A stretch of DNA of 64,000 bases from Endozoicomonas sp965232255 (GCA_965232255.1 OZ246962.1:1178001-1242000), one strand, 5' to 3'; shown: positions 9,285-18,394, counted from the first letter of the stretch. Numbers and translations are program-made. The notes: generated by a model from the letters alone, not told the origin.

Positions 9285-10067
9285 ATGACCCGACAATTTA
9301 TTGATCAGATGCACCACTCGGTTGTCGTAACAGAGCAACCAGAGCGTATTATCTCTTTGGTGCCATCAATAACCGAGTTATTGTTTGATCTTGGTTTGGC
9401 CGACCGCATTGTCGGTGTTACCCGCTACTGTGTGCATCCAACAGCCGCACGCAAGGAAAAAGCCATTATCGGTGGCCCTAAAAACTTCGATTTTACTGCT
9501 ATTGCTGCTTTGCAGCCCGATTTGATTTTGGGTAACAAGGAAGAAAATTACCGCGAAGGTATAATTGAACTGCAAAAGAAATATCCGACCTGGATGTGTG
9601 ATATTCACCAACTCGAAGATGCTCTGGCCATGATCACTGCTGTCGGTCAACTGACCGGTTGTGAGCACGCGGCTAACAATCTGGTGAGTGAAATTAGCCA
9701 GAATATGGCGCATTTAAGCCGGACCACCACTCGCAAAGTGGCTTATCTGATCTGGCGTAAACCTTACCGGGTAGCGGCCAACCATACTTTTATCAACGAG
9801 ATGCTGAAGCTGTGCTCTTTCGAGAATGTGTTTGCTCATCTGGATCGCTATCCGGAAGTGACCGTAGAACAAATACAGCAGGCTAATCCAGATATACTAC
9901 TATTGTCTTCTGAACCCTATCCATTCAAAGAGAAGCACTATGACGAGTTTGCCCAAAACGGAGTAAGTGCGCGCTGTCAGCTGGTGGACGGAGAAATGTT
10001 TTGCTGGACCGGCAGCCGGTTACGTCTGGCGACCGATTATTTCAATGCTTTGGTTAAAATGCAGTGA
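9285..10067 (+). CDS. Cytosolic BtuF/TroA-like cobalamin-binding-type protein
   Basis: A 260-residue helical-backbone metal-receptor (TroA/BtuF superfamily) protein that lacks a signal peptide. The first lobe carries RIISLVPSITELLFDLGLADRIVGVTRYC, then FDFTAIAALQPDLILGNKEEN. The second lobe carries the backbone helix and YPEVTVEQIQQANPDILLLSSEPYPF. It differs from the exported BtuF at 33261-34211, which has a leader. It presumably binds a cobamide or related ligand in the cytoplasm, but binding is inferred from the fold. It sits divergently from pduS within the eut locus, with a PP-loop ATPase 12 kb away that could work with it. The start ATG at 9285 fits the family N-terminus. Confidence 0.72.
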   Translation: MTRQFIDQMHHSVVVTEQPERIISLVPSITELLFDLGLADRIVGVTRYCVHPTAARKEKAIIGGPKNFDFTAIAALQPDLILGNKEENYREGIIELQKKYPTWMCDIHQLEDALAMITAVGQLTGCEHAANNLVSEISQNMAHLSRTTTRKVAYLIWRKPYRVAANHTFINEMLKLCSFENVFAHLDRYPEVTVEQIQQANPDILLLSSEPYPFKEKHYDEFAQNGVSARCQLVDGEMFCWTGSRLRLATDYFNALVKMQ

Positions 10068-10103
10068 CCCCATTGGGTCGGTTAGCCGCCAAGAGACGAT
10101 ACA

Positions 10104-10913
10104 ATGCGCAAAATATACCAGATAACACACTCAAATGGCGGCGGACAAACCACTTCGTCAGGTACAGGTAACACAGGTACTGGTAACAATAGCGGGGGTG
10201 CCGTCACCGGTGGACAGCCCTCGTCAGGGCAAGTAGGCAGCAATGCTGCCCCACCGCAAGGGCCAATTTTACAGGGACCACTGCAAATGCAACCATCACC
10301 CAGTGCTGTTAACGGCGCCGCTGGTGCTTCTGCGCCACCCCCACCACCCCTACCGCCAACATTAAGGCAGGTTTACACATCACCAGGTACTGACCTACGC
10401 AGTGCTGACCTACATCGGCTTGATCTGCGTGGTGCTAATTTGCGTGGCTCTGATCTACGCAACTCTGGCATGCGCGGGACTGATCTTGATGGGGCTGACC
10501 TGACTCGCGCGGACCTGAGTCGCGTTGACCTGCGTGGGACTAACCTGCATGGGTGTTGTCTCTACAGGGCAAATCTGAGCGGTGCTAATCTGCACGGGGC
10601 TAACCTGAGTCACACTGATCTGCGTGGCGCTGGCCTGCTCGGCGCTAACCTGCATAGAGCCAACTTGCATAAGTCTGATCTGCGTGGTGCTCATATGCAT
10701 GGTGCTAATCTGTCCCGTGCTCATCTACATGGCACAGACCTGCGCGAAGCCGATCTGACACGAGTCTCTTTGGTCGGGTGTAACCTGCATGGGGCAACGC
10801 TGTGTGGAGCTAACCTGAGCGGCGCTAACCTGTCTGGCGCTGATCTGACCAGTGCTGACCTGACCGGTGCTGATCTTACTGGTACTGATCTGACTGGTGC
10901 TATTACGGATTAA
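10104..10913 (+). CDS. Pentapeptide-repeat protein with disordered N-terminus
   Basis: A 269-residue protein with two parts. Residues 1-95 are low complexity (Gly/Ser/Thr/Asn-rich, then a Pro run before LPPTLRQVY). Residues 96-265 are 34 uninterrupted pentapeptides of the A(D/N)LxX type (for example ADLTG, ANLSG, TDLRG), predicting a right-handed quadrilateral beta-helix of about 8.5 coils. The repeats nearest the C-terminus are almost identical at DNA level, suggesting recent unit expansion. There is no signal peptide. It lies 36 bp after the btuF-like gene on the same strand, so it may be co-transcribed, and is convergent with adh. Members of the fold include DNA-gyrase mimics and host-directed effectors; no specific role can be given. 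Confidence 0.85.
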   Translation: MRKIYQITHSNGGGQTTSSGTGNTGTGNNSGGAVTGGQPSSGQVGSNAAPPQGPILQGPLQMQPSPSAVNGAAGASAPPPPPLPPTLRQVYTSPGTDLRSADLHRLDLRGANLRGSDLRNSGMRGTDLDGADLTRADLSRVDLRGTNLHGCCLYRANLSGANLHGANLSHTDLRGAGLLGANLHRANLHKSDLRGAHMHGANLSRAHLHGTDLREADLTRVSLVGCNLHGATLCGANLSGANLSGADLTSADLTGADLTGTDLTGAITD

Positions 10914-11018
10914 TAATACGGGAGCACCGTCGTTTTAACGCCAGGGCTAGCAGATAGTGGGATTCGTTTATGTCCCAGCCCAGATCTGACGTTGTTTGAT
11001 GTCCATCAGTAAAATCGA

Positions 11019-11045
11019 AAATCAGCCCGACAACCGGGCTGATTT
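11019..11045. terminator. Bidirectional terminator, pentapeptide gene / adh
   Basis: An 11-bp perfect stem (AAATCAGCCCG / CGGGCTGATTT) with a 5-base loop lies between two convergent genes, with A-rich DNA on the left arm and T's ending the right arm. Confidence 0.75.
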
Positions 11046-11053
11046 CGTCCGTA

Positions 11054-12466
11054 TTAAAGCGCGTTGAGGTAAATCTGTTCGATATCAGCCACCGTACCCT
11101 GTCGCGGATTAGTGGTAGCGCAAGTATCCTTGAGCGCATTGGCAGCCATTTTTGGAATATCCTCTGCTTTCACACCCAGCTGGGCAAGACTGGTCGGCAC
11201 ATTCACCTCCAGCAATAAACGACAAACTGCTTTAATACCGTCAATGGCTGCGTTACGCACTGGCAGCCCATAAACGTCACAACCCATATAGCGCGCTATA
11301 TCTGATAACTTTTCGGCCTGTACTTTCAGGTTATAAGTCATCACATGGGGCAGCAAAATTGCATTACAGACGCCATGAGGCAGTCCATACAGGCCACCGA
11401 GTTGGTGGGCCATAGCGTGTACATAACCAAGGCCACTGCTGTTAAATGCCATGCCCGCCATGTACTGGGCATAAGCCATTTGCTCCCTGGCCTGACGGTC
11501 AGAACCATCGCGTACGGCGCGCGGCAAAAATTCAGCAATCAGTTTGATTGCCTTGCTGGCCAGAGCATCAGTAATCGGGTCGGCAGCGCTGGACAGAAAT
11601 GCCTCAACAGCGTGAGTCAGTGCATCGACTCCCGTGGTGGCTGTCAGACCTGCGGGCATCCTCATCATCAACTCTGGATCATTAATGGCGATGGTCGGCG
11701 TGATGTTCTGGTCGACAATGGTCATTTTGATATGGGTTTTTTCATTGGTAATGACGCAAAAACGTGTCATTTCCGAGGCAGTGCCGGCTGTGGTATTAAT
11801 GGCTACTAACGGCAGGCTGGGCAGGATGGATTTATCAATGCCTTCATAATCAGCGACCTCGCCACCGTTAGTGGCCAGCAGAGCAATGGCTTTGGCGCAA
11901 TCGTGCGGCGAGCCCCCACCAAGAGAAACAATGGTGTCGCATTGATGTTTTTTTAATATTGCCAAGCCGTCGTGTACATTACTGGTGGTCGGATTGGGTA
12001 ATGTGCCATCGTACACAACAGTGGCAATGCCCCTGGCAGCGAATTTCTCTGTTACCAATTTGACCAGGCCGGTGCTGTTGAGTACAGCATCAGTGACTAG
12101 CAGCACTTTCTTGCATTTCAACGCCTTTAGGCGATCAATACCTTGGTTCAGGCAACCAAAGCCGAGCAGACTCAGGCGTGGCATGATAAATTCATGACTG
12201 GTGTTCGCCGAGTCTGTTGCCAGGGTGCACGTACTGTCGGCATCTGCTGATTCTGCAATAGCAACCTCTGCAGCAGCGATTTCTGGAACAGTGATCTCTG
12301 GAATAAAAGTCTCTGGAACCACAATAGTGATCCCGAGTTCTCTGGCCTTATCCAGTGCGCCGGGCGTCATGATGTGGTTCGGGGGCAGGCAAAGCTGGTT
12401 GTCCTGACAAAATGAGTGCAGGTTTGATTCCCGTATTAATTGCTTTTTCAACGTCGTGTCCTGCAT
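11054..12466 (-). CDS. eutG: Iron-dependent alcohol dehydrogenase with extra N-terminal EutT-like module
   Basis: A 470-residue group III (Fe-containing) alcohol dehydrogenase, about 75 residues longer than EutG/YiaY. Residues 17-52 form a small module with LCLPPNHIMTPGALDKA, resembling the N-terminus of EutT. A Glu/Ala/Thr-rich linker (about 53-92) follows, then the enzyme from about residue 93. The NAD loop is GGGSPHDCAKAI, and metal-ligand regions are TGVDALTHAVEAF and HAMAHQLGGLYGLPHGVCNA. It should reduce acetaldehyde to ethanol to recycle NADH in the metabolosome. It is last in the eutH-eutA-pduO-adh string, 9 bp after pduO. A paralogue without the module is encoded at 57894-59057. Confidence 0.88.
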   Translation of the reverse strand: MQDTTLKKQLIRESNLHSFCQDNQLCLPPNHIMTPGALDKARELGITIVVPETFIPEITVPEIAAAEVAIAESADADSTCTLATDSANTSHEFIMPRLSLLGFGCLNQGIDRLKALKCKKVLLVTDAVLNSTGLVKLVTEKFAARGIATVVYDGTLPNPTTSNVHDGLAILKKHQCDTIVSLGGGSPHDCAKAIALLATNGGEVADYEGIDKSILPSLPLVAINTTAGTASEMTRFCVITNEKTHIKMTIVDQNITPTIAINDPELMMRMPAGLTATTGVDALTHAVEAFLSSAADPITDALASKAIKLIAEFLPRAVRDGSDRQAREQMAYAQYMAGMAFNSSGLGYVHAMAHQLGGLYGLPHGVCNAILLPHVMTYNLKVQAEKLSDIARYMGCDVYGLPVRNAAIDGIKAVCRLLLEVNVPTSLAQLGVKAEDIPKMAANALKDTCATTNPRQGTVADIEQIYLNAL

Positions 12467-12475
12467 GTTGGGGGG

Positions 12476-13072
12476 CTAAATTTTGTGTTTTGGTGATTGG
12501 TTCCAGAGCACCTCACCGCCCGACTGCCGGGCAACGACTCGGGCCATGACAAACATCAGGTCGGAAAGCCGGTTCAGATATTGTATCAATGGCGGATTGA
12601 TGATCTCTCCCGCCTCTTTAGCGGCAATGACTCGTCGCTCAGCGCGGCGTGCCACAGTTCTGACCATGTGGCAATAACAGACCAACCGGGAGCCACCGGG
12701 CAAAATAAAGTTTTTCAGCGGTGGCAGGTTGTCGTTTAGTTCATCGAGCAGCACTTCCAGCTCCGTGACATACCCCTCCAGGATCAGCTGATAACCAGGC
12801 ATGGCCAGCTCACCGCCCAGGTCAAACAACCGGTGTTGAATATTTTCCAGTGGCTTTTGCAGGCGATGACGCATAACTTGCGTCTCTTTCAGTTCACAAA
12901 GCAGTAAGCCTATCCAGGCGTTGAGTTCATCTATAGAACCAATTGCTTCGATACGGGCGTGGCTTTTTGATACACGCCGTTGGTCGCCAAGTCCGGTGGT
13001 GCCTTGGTCGCCGGTTTTGGTATAGATTTTCGATAGACGATTGTGTTCCTGCCCTGACGTTTCTTGAGTCAT
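12476..13072 (-). CDS. pduO: PduO-type cob(I)alamin adenosyltransferase
   Basis: A 198-residue ATP:cob(I)alamin adenosyltransferase of the PduO class, making AdoCbl for ethanolamine ammonia-lyase. The ATP-binding N-terminus is IYTKTGDQGTTGLGDQRRVSK (about residues 15-35), followed by IEAIGSIDELNAWIG and the conserved VRTVARRAERRVI near residue 150. Only the catalytic domain is present, without the C-terminal DUF336 domain of Salmonella PduO. It replaces EutT, which is absent from the window. It lies 9 bp after eutA and 9 bp before adh, so it is within one operon. Electrons probably come from PduS. Confidence 0.93.
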   Translation of the reverse strand: MTQETSGQEHNRLSKIYTKTGDQGTTGLGDQRRVSKSHARIEAIGSIDELNAWIGLLLCELKETQVMRHRLQKPLENIQHRLFDLGGELAMPGYQLILEGYVTELEVLLDELNDNLPPLKNFILPGGSRLVCYCHMVRTVARRAERRVIAAKEAGEIINPPLIQYLNRLSDLMFVMARVVARQSGGEVLWNQSPKHKI

Positions 13073-13081
13073 AGCAATTCC

Positions 13082-14524
13082 TTAATAACCAAATACCAGG
13101 GTTTTGACGATAACCGGCAGCACTTTGCCATCGGCCAGCGGCTTGCCGATATCGATATAGTCGCCATTTTTGACGCTGATGCTGTCAATACAGATGACAT
13201 CCTTGGTGTATTTGAGTTTGGCTTCGATGCTCTGGCCAAGCACTTTGCCAAAGTCTTCTTCCACGATAACAATCAATGGCTGGGGCAGGGCAATCATGGT
13301 CGCCATTCCCTCGACAATAACCGCAGCCAGCTCCTGAACGTACTGAAAATCGGGATGCTTTGGTCCCTTCATTGCCAGGGCAACGTGCTGCGGCCCTGAT
13401 TCCAGATCAAACCAGGCCAGTTTTTCCCGTATCGTACTGATCAGGTCCTGGTTATCAAGGGTTTCATCTTTGGCACTCAGACGCAGTACCGGGACATTTT
13501 TGATCGGAAAAACATCGCGGGAAAAATTGATGGTACTACCGCTGATATCAGTAGCGTGGGAACCGGCGCCAATTACTGTAGCGCGAATGGTTTCCACCGC
13601 GTCAAATACCGGAATCTGGTGAAAAAGTGGCGATTGTCGTATAGCTCGACCAAGCAAAACACCAAGATCACCGTACTGATAATCGGTAGCTGATGGATCT
13701 TGGTCGTATATCTGCACTGCCACGCCACCAGAAAAACAAATCTGGTCTAGTTGATAATTACGACGCAAGTCGTGAGCACCGCGTCCAATCAGAAACTCAA
13801 GATCAGCCGTGGCTGGTTTAAGGCCCATAGCCTGCTCCAGTATATCGACCATTTGCGCCACAATGCGGTCAATCTGCGAACGTTGCAGTTGATCACCCAC
13901 CTTGACTGGCATCCCCATACGGCGGGTCATCTCCTGCCATTTCTCAGAGATATAGGTAACTTCTGTACCGCCTTTTTCAAACTTGATCAGGCGACCACCG
14001 ATGTCCAGACAAGTGGTATCAATGACTTCGCCGACGTCGTAGACAGCGATATTGGTAGTCCCGCCACCAATATCGAGATTGGCAACAATGCTGTTGCGAT
14101 CAAACGACTGTTTTGCCGCGCCGGCACCTTTACCAGAAATGATGCTTTCCAGTTCCGGGCCGGCCGTGGCGACGACAAAGTCCCCAGCCAGCTGGCTCAG
14201 GGCATCGGCGACCTGTCGGGCATTTTCCTTGCGCGCAGTTTCGCCGGTAATGATCACCGCACCGGTATCGATATCCTTGGCACTGATACCAGCGTTACGG
14301 AACTCTTGCTCCACCATCTGGCGTACCTTATCGGCATCGATCATCGTAGGCGACAACAGCGGAGTAAAGTACACCGGACTGCGATAAATGACCTGACGAT
14401 CGATAATTTCCACTTTCGGAATCATGGCGCCTGGCGAAACGTTTTCCAGAAACATCCGAGTGAAAACCAGCTGAGTAGTGGATGTGCCAATATCAATGCC
14501 GGCACTGATTATTTCTTCGCGCAT
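13082..14524 (-). CDS. eutA: EutA, ethanolamine ammonia-lyase reactivase
   Basis: A 480-residue ASKHA-fold ATPase that exchanges damaged cobalamin out of ethanolamine ammonia-lyase. The phosphate-1 loop ISAGIDIGTSTTQLVF is at residues 6-21 and the phosphate-2 loop VANLDIGGGTTNIAVYDVG is near residue 150. ITGETARKENARQVADALSQLAGDFVVATAGPELES is characteristic of EutA. Length is as in E. coli (467). It is the only reactivase in the window, although two EAL-like systems (EutB/EutC and the EutB-EutC fusion) are encoded. It lies between eutH and pduO on the minus strand; the 142-bp gap after eutH contains a hairpin. Confidence 0.95.
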   Translation of the reverse strand: MREEIISAGIDIGTSTTQLVFTRMFLENVSPGAMIPKVEIIDRQVIYRSPVYFTPLLSPTMIDADKVRQMVEQEFRNAGISAKDIDTGAVIITGETARKENARQVADALSQLAGDFVVATAGPELESIISGKGAGAAKQSFDRNSIVANLDIGGGTTNIAVYDVGEVIDTTCLDIGGRLIKFEKGGTEVTYISEKWQEMTRRMGMPVKVGDQLQRSQIDRIVAQMVDILEQAMGLKPATADLEFLIGRGAHDLRRNYQLDQICFSGGVAVQIYDQDPSATDYQYGDLGVLLGRAIRQSPLFHQIPVFDAVETIRATVIGAGSHATDISGSTINFSRDVFPIKNVPVLRLSAKDETLDNQDLISTIREKLAWFDLESGPQHVALAMKGPKHPDFQYVQELAAVIVEGMATMIALPQPLIVIVEEDFGKVLGQSIEAKLKYTKDVICIDSISVKNGDYIDIGKPLADGKVLPVIVKTLVFGY

Positions 14525-14629
14525 TACTGCTCCGGAGTATCTGCTTGAGTTTTACCACTCATGACAATAACAATGACAAAACCAAAGCTGACTGGGTTTT
14601 ATAACAGCGTCGTGTATATCAGCAAATAA

Positions 14630-14659
14630 CCGTTCGACCTGAACATGCAGGTCGAACGG
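14630..14659 (-). terminator. Intercistronic hairpin between eutH and eutA
   Basis: A perfect 12-bp stem (CCGTTCGACCTG / CAGGTCGAACGG) with a 6-base loop lies just after the eutH stop. Only a weak T-tract follows on the minus strand, so it may act as a partial terminator or mRNA-stability element reducing downstream expression. Confidence 0.55.
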
Positions 14660-14666
14660 CGTCCAA

Positions 14667-15755
14667 TCAAGCCTGCTCAGCTGCCATATTACGAGTCACA
14701 AAGATGGCAACCATCACGGCAGTGATACCACCGACCAACTTACCAATAATTACTGCAGTGATCATTTCACTGTTAACTGCCGCCGTATAACCCAGGTGGT
14801 CACCAATGGTAAACGACGCACTAACGGCAAAAGCAACGTTGATGATTTTGCCGCGATTATCCATGTCTTTCATGATATTGAACATGGCGATACTGTTGGC
14901 CAGGGTTGCGACCAGACCGGCAGCCGCCGTTTCACTCATGCCCAGTGAACGACCAACTGCCATCAGTGGCTTGTTCAGCTTGGTGGTGATGAAGTACACC
15001 AGTGGGAAGGCACCAGCCAGAACCATGGCAATATGGCCGACAACGGCAGCACCTTCGCCAAATGGCAGCATACCCGGAATAACAGCAAAACCGGTCAGGG
15101 CTTCAATCACCGCAGACGCCAGTGCAATGGTAATAATGACGACAATACCTTTGCCGAAAATCTCAAAGCCACTGATCATTTTCGTTGGCGCCAGCTTCAG
15201 GCCCAAAGCGATAGCTGCGGCGACAATGATGACCGGAACCAGGTTAACGATAATGGTGCTAATGGGCAGCCCGGCAATCAGACCGCCGACCAGAGAGCCT
15301 ATGGGTACTGTGGTAAGACCAATCAAAATACCACGGGCCAAATATTTGGTATCTTCCTTGGCAATGATGCTAAGGGCGACCGGAATGGTAAAGACAATGG
15401 TTGGTCCCATCATCGAACCCAGAATCAGACCGGAGAAATTGGCAATATCGGGGTCGGTGGTCATCTGTTGTGCCAATGGATAGCCACCCATGTCGTTGGC
15501 CAGCAATGTGCCGGCAAACATGGCCGGATCAGCGCCGATGGCATTATAAACAGGTGCCAGAGCTGGAGTCAGTACCACATTGAGCACCGGTGCCAGGCAA
15601 ATTACACCGATCATGGCCAGAGCCAGCGCGCCCATGGCCATAAATCCCTCCTCGAACTGGGCACCGTAACCCCAGCGATTGCCCAGTATCCTGTCCACAG
15701 CGCCCAGCACCATGAATGCCACCATTATATAGAGGATAATATCGTTAATACTCAT
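14667..15755 (-). CDS. eutH: EutH, ethanolamine permease
   Basis: A 362-residue polytopic inner-membrane protein (about ten hydrophobic segments) of the EutH family, which facilitates ethanolamine uptake at low concentration or low pH. Diagnostic stretches are DRILGNRWGYGAQFEEGFMAMG near residue 20 and AGTLLANDMGGYPLAQQM near residue 85; the tail carries GDHLGYTAAVNSEMI. The frame is open to 15851, but ATG at 15755 has AGGAAG just upstream and gives the family N-terminus MSINDIILYIMVAFM. It starts a new unit: the 227 bp upstream hold an FNR-type box and a second palindrome. eutA, pduO and adh follow. Confidence 0.95.
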   Translation of the reverse strand: MSINDIILYIMVAFMVLGAVDRILGNRWGYGAQFEEGFMAMGALALAMIGVICLAPVLNVVLTPALAPVYNAIGADPAMFAGTLLANDMGGYPLAQQMTTDPDIANFSGLILGSMMGPTIVFTIPVALSIIAKEDTKYLARGILIGLTTVPIGSLVGGLIAGLPISTIIVNLVPVIIVAAAIALGLKLAPTKMISGFEIFGKGIVVIITIALASAVIEALTGFAVIPGMLPFGEGAAVVGHIAMVLAGAFPLVYFITTKLNKPLMAVGRSLGMSETAAAGLVATLANSIAMFNIMKDMDNRGKIINVAFAVSASFTIGDHLGYTAAVNSEMITAVIIGKLVGGITAVMVAIFVTRNMAAEQA

Positions 15756-15893
15756 GACTTCCTCGCAACTGCGATTACTTGTAACTTTTGAATTTGCAGC
15801 CGGAAACAGGGCAGAGTTGGTCACTTCCGATAGATGATTTCCGTGCGGCATGCGCTGGCAAGGCTACCAGTTAGCAGGGTGGGGAATTATGAC

Positions 15894-15907
15894 CTGACGC
15901 AAGTCAG
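15894..15907. promoter_or_regulatory. Perfect palindrome upstream of eutH
   Basis: CTGACgcaaGTCAG, 29 bp (centre to centre) on the gene-proximal side of the FNR-type box. A similar TGAC-N4-GTCA element lies in the same relative place upstream of eutB. Confidence 0.35.
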
Positions 15908-15922
15908 TTGACCTTAAGTTTA

Positions 15923-15936
15923 TTGATCAGGGTCAA
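15923..15936. promoter_or_regulatory. FNR-type box upstream of eutH
   Basis: TTGATcaggGTCAA, one mismatch from TTGAT-N4-ATCAA, about 170 bp upstream of the eutH start, in the gap after the EutB-EutC fusion gene. Confidence 0.55.
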
Positions 15937-15982
15937 TGAAATAATTGTGTGTGAATGGACGTTAACAAACGACAATAGTCTT

Positions 15983-18394
15983 TTATATATTAAGGTTATC
16001 GTTGTAACGCAGTTTGATGCCTTCTTGCTTCAACAAGTCACCCGCCAGCGGCGTCAAAACAGTACGCTGGCTAAGCAGAATCTCTTTCACGCCCCAGTGA
16101 ATCAGCATCATAACATCCGCCTCAGAGATGCTTTTCTGGCTGAGAAAATCGTGCACACGTACCGCACTGGTGGCTGCTTCCGGCTCACTCTTGTGCACCA
16201 TATCAGGTAGCTTCAGGCGACTACCCAGAATGGCGTTAAGGCGATTGCCCGCCGCCTTGTTATCGAGAATTTGTATGGCACGCTCAGCCAGTAACGAACC
16301 GGCTTCCATCGGTGCGATGCCGCCATGATAAATATTCGATACCATGGTGTATTCAAACTCCGTGTCAGCCCCGTCATTGAATTCTTCAGCCATCTGTCGT
16401 GTTTTTGCACCATCAAGCTGGTAGACCAGGTAACCGGAAAGACTGCGTGATGATTTGGCGTCGGCCCCAGGGCGTGCGCCGAGCAGAACAATAACCAGTC
16501 GAGCATTAACAGTTCTGGCAATATCCTCGGCCAGTTTGACACGACCGTGGGGGGCTATCATGGTCTGTCCCAGGGAATAGCCGTGACTGAGCAGGCCATC
16601 TTCAAGTGCTGGCAGCAGCTCATTGATGTTCTGATGTACCGCTTCGGCGCTGAGACCATCGGTAATAACGATCTGGATATCGCGGCTTTCTGCCTGCAAA
16701 TGACTGCGGGTTCGCGCACACAGGCGCGTTCCGGCCTCGGGATCAGTATGGTGTCGTTCAATACTGTTGGCCTCGGAGCGAATCAGGCGGTAACTGATCT
16801 GGGCAAACTCATCAAGACGCAGCTTGCTTTTTGCCGCGGCGCGGGCCAGGGCGATATTTTGTTTCAGCTTGCGATGCACATGGTTGGCCATTCTTGGCCC
16901 GGCGTTACCATTGCCGTAGTACATAGGCACCCGGCTGATCAGGTCATTCCAGGCCTGTCTGGAGTCAGCAAAGATGACTGGATTACCCCAGTTCGGGCCA
17001 CGGCACATCTGTCCGTCCCGAGACTCTTTGAAAATCCCTTTTTCCAGTGCCCAGTGGTAAAACTCCGGTGAGGGCTTGAGATTATGAATCTCCCGCATGG
17101 TCTGGTTATCGTGACCGCTGGTATCGGCATAAGCCAACATGCGATCCACCCCCATGTAGATATCCATAAAGTAGTTGGCACCAGCGGCAGTGAGCAGCTG
17201 TACGGCAATTTCCTGTCCTTCGCTGGTGGCGTCGGCGTGCAGGGTGAAACAAGGCGAAACCCCCATGGGCAGCCCCATCATTTTGCCCATAAACAGATCC
17301 TGCAGATTGGCATACATGATTTGCAGGCTATTTTTGTGGGTTTCTGGCCCGATAAAACCGGTGACGCTGTTGACCATACAGGGATCATATCGACGACATA
17401 AGCCGTAAGTTAGTGCTTCAGCCGTGCACATATCGATGCCGCAGTGCTTGTTATGGCTAACCTCACTGCCCTGACCAGTTTCAAAATACATAAACTGGTG
17501 CTGGCTGAGGATGCCTTTTTCTTTCATGGTCTGCCATGCCTGGTCCAGATAGACGACACTGACATCAAATGCCTGGCGCAGTGTGGCATCAGTACCGGCC
17601 AGGGACTGGAACAGAATCTCCAGCGGTGCCCCTTGTTGCAGACAGGCAAGTTGCGTGCGGATATGGGAAAGTACGCAGATTTGCGTCGGGGCGCCGGTCT
17701 GGCGTCGTATTTTATCCAGGTGCACCAGGCAAGTACCGATATTATCCACCGTGTCGTCGGCGGGATTAAGGCCAATCAGCAGATCACCATTGCCCATGGA
17801 CAGCCCAAGCCAGGTCAGAGCGGTAATGGCATCCAGGTCGTCGGTTGGGTGATTGGGCTGAATGCGGGTAGAGAGTGAACCGGCTAAACCCAAATGGGTT
17901 CTGGCTCGGGTCGGACACTCAATTTTGCGCGCGTTATACACCATGTCGTGCACGCTCATCAGTTTGGTGACGGCGGCTACCATAACGCCGGTCAACCCTT
18001 TGCCGGCTCGTTTGATCTGCACACCAGAGGCTTTTTGCAGCCAGTCTTTCAGTTCGCCCACGGTCATCATGGCCAGCTCGTTAAAGATACCCAGGTCAAT
18101 GTCGTAATTGACCCGCATAATATCGTCAATCCCGCCGGATTCATTGGTTAATGGTCGTTCATAAAGATGCAACAGTGTCAGGTCGGAGAGAATTGCGCGC
18201 GCAGCTTCACGAGTGACGTCATCTTCTGCTGCCAGAGTAGACAACTGATCACCACTGGTGTGAAAACCGGCTGCTCCGAGCAGTGCCTTGAGCCCGGTAA
18301 AGCGAAAATCCTGGCCAATGACCCTGGTACGATAAACCTCGTCTTCGCGAGGAATAGGCACCATGATTTGGTTCAGTGGGGTCATTTTGGGCAT
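15983..18394 (-). CDS. EutB-EutC fusion paralogue of ethanolamine ammonia-lyase
   Basis: An 803-residue protein. Residues 1-465 align with EutB. Arg177, Gln179, Asn210 and Glu305 match E. coli active-site Arg160, Gln162, Asn193 and Glu287, but the position of Asp362 is Ser380 (MGVSPC versus MGVDVC in the EutB at 29648-31012; ungapped across the region). Residues 570-715 resemble the second half of EutC (VITDGLSAEAVHQNINELLPAL ... SNIYHGGIAPMEAGSLLAERA); the first half of EutC is replaced by a basic linker. Residues 765-803 form a module containing TVLTPLAGDLL like those on adh and eut_hyp. ATG at 18394 has GGAG 9 bases upstream. It may be an amino-alcohol lyase of altered specificity or a regulatory homologue. 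Complete EutB and EutC exist elsewhere in the locus. Confidence 0.85.
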   Translation of the reverse strand: MPKMTPLNQIMVPIPREDEVYRTRVIGQDFRFTGLKALLGAAGFHTSGDQLSTLAAEDDVTREAARAILSDLTLLHLYERPLTNESGGIDDIMRVNYDIDLGIFNELAMMTVGELKDWLQKASGVQIKRAGKGLTGVMVAAVTKLMSVHDMVYNARKIECPTRARTHLGLAGSLSTRIQPNHPTDDLDAITALTWLGLSMGNGDLLIGLNPADDTVDNIGTCLVHLDKIRRQTGAPTQICVLSHIRTQLACLQQGAPLEILFQSLAGTDATLRQAFDVSVVYLDQAWQTMKEKGILSQHQFMYFETGQGSEVSHNKHCGIDMCTAEALTYGLCRRYDPCMVNSVTGFIGPETHKNSLQIMYANLQDLFMGKMMGLPMGVSPCFTLHADATSEGQEIAVQLLTAAGANYFMDIYMGVDRMLAYADTSGHDNQTMREIHNLKPSPEFYHWALEKGIFKESRDGQMCRGPNWGNPVIFADSRQAWNDLISRVPMYYGNGNAGPRMANHVHRKLKQNIALARAAAKSKLRLDEFAQISYRLIRSEANSIERHHTDPEAGTRLCARTRSHLQAESRDIQIVITDGLSAEAVHQNINELLPALEDGLLSHGYSLGQTMIAPHGRVKLAEDIARTVNARLVIVLLGARPGADAKSSRSLSGYLVYQLDGAKTRQMAEEFNDGADTEFEYTMVSNIYHGGIAPMEAGSLLAERAIQILDNKAAGNRLNAILGSRLKLPDMVHKSEPEAATSAVRVHDFLSQKSISEADVMMLIHWGVKEILLSQRTVLTPLAGDLLKQEGIKLRYNDNLNI

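Noticed and set aside
10374..10913. Apparent DNA tandem repeats as a CRISPR-like array
   Set aside because: The periodicity is 15 bp and in frame, produced by pentapeptide codons, with no unique spacers.
14806..15791. Long frames opposite eutH
   Set aside because: They lie wholly on the reverse of the strongly supported EutH gene and match nothing.
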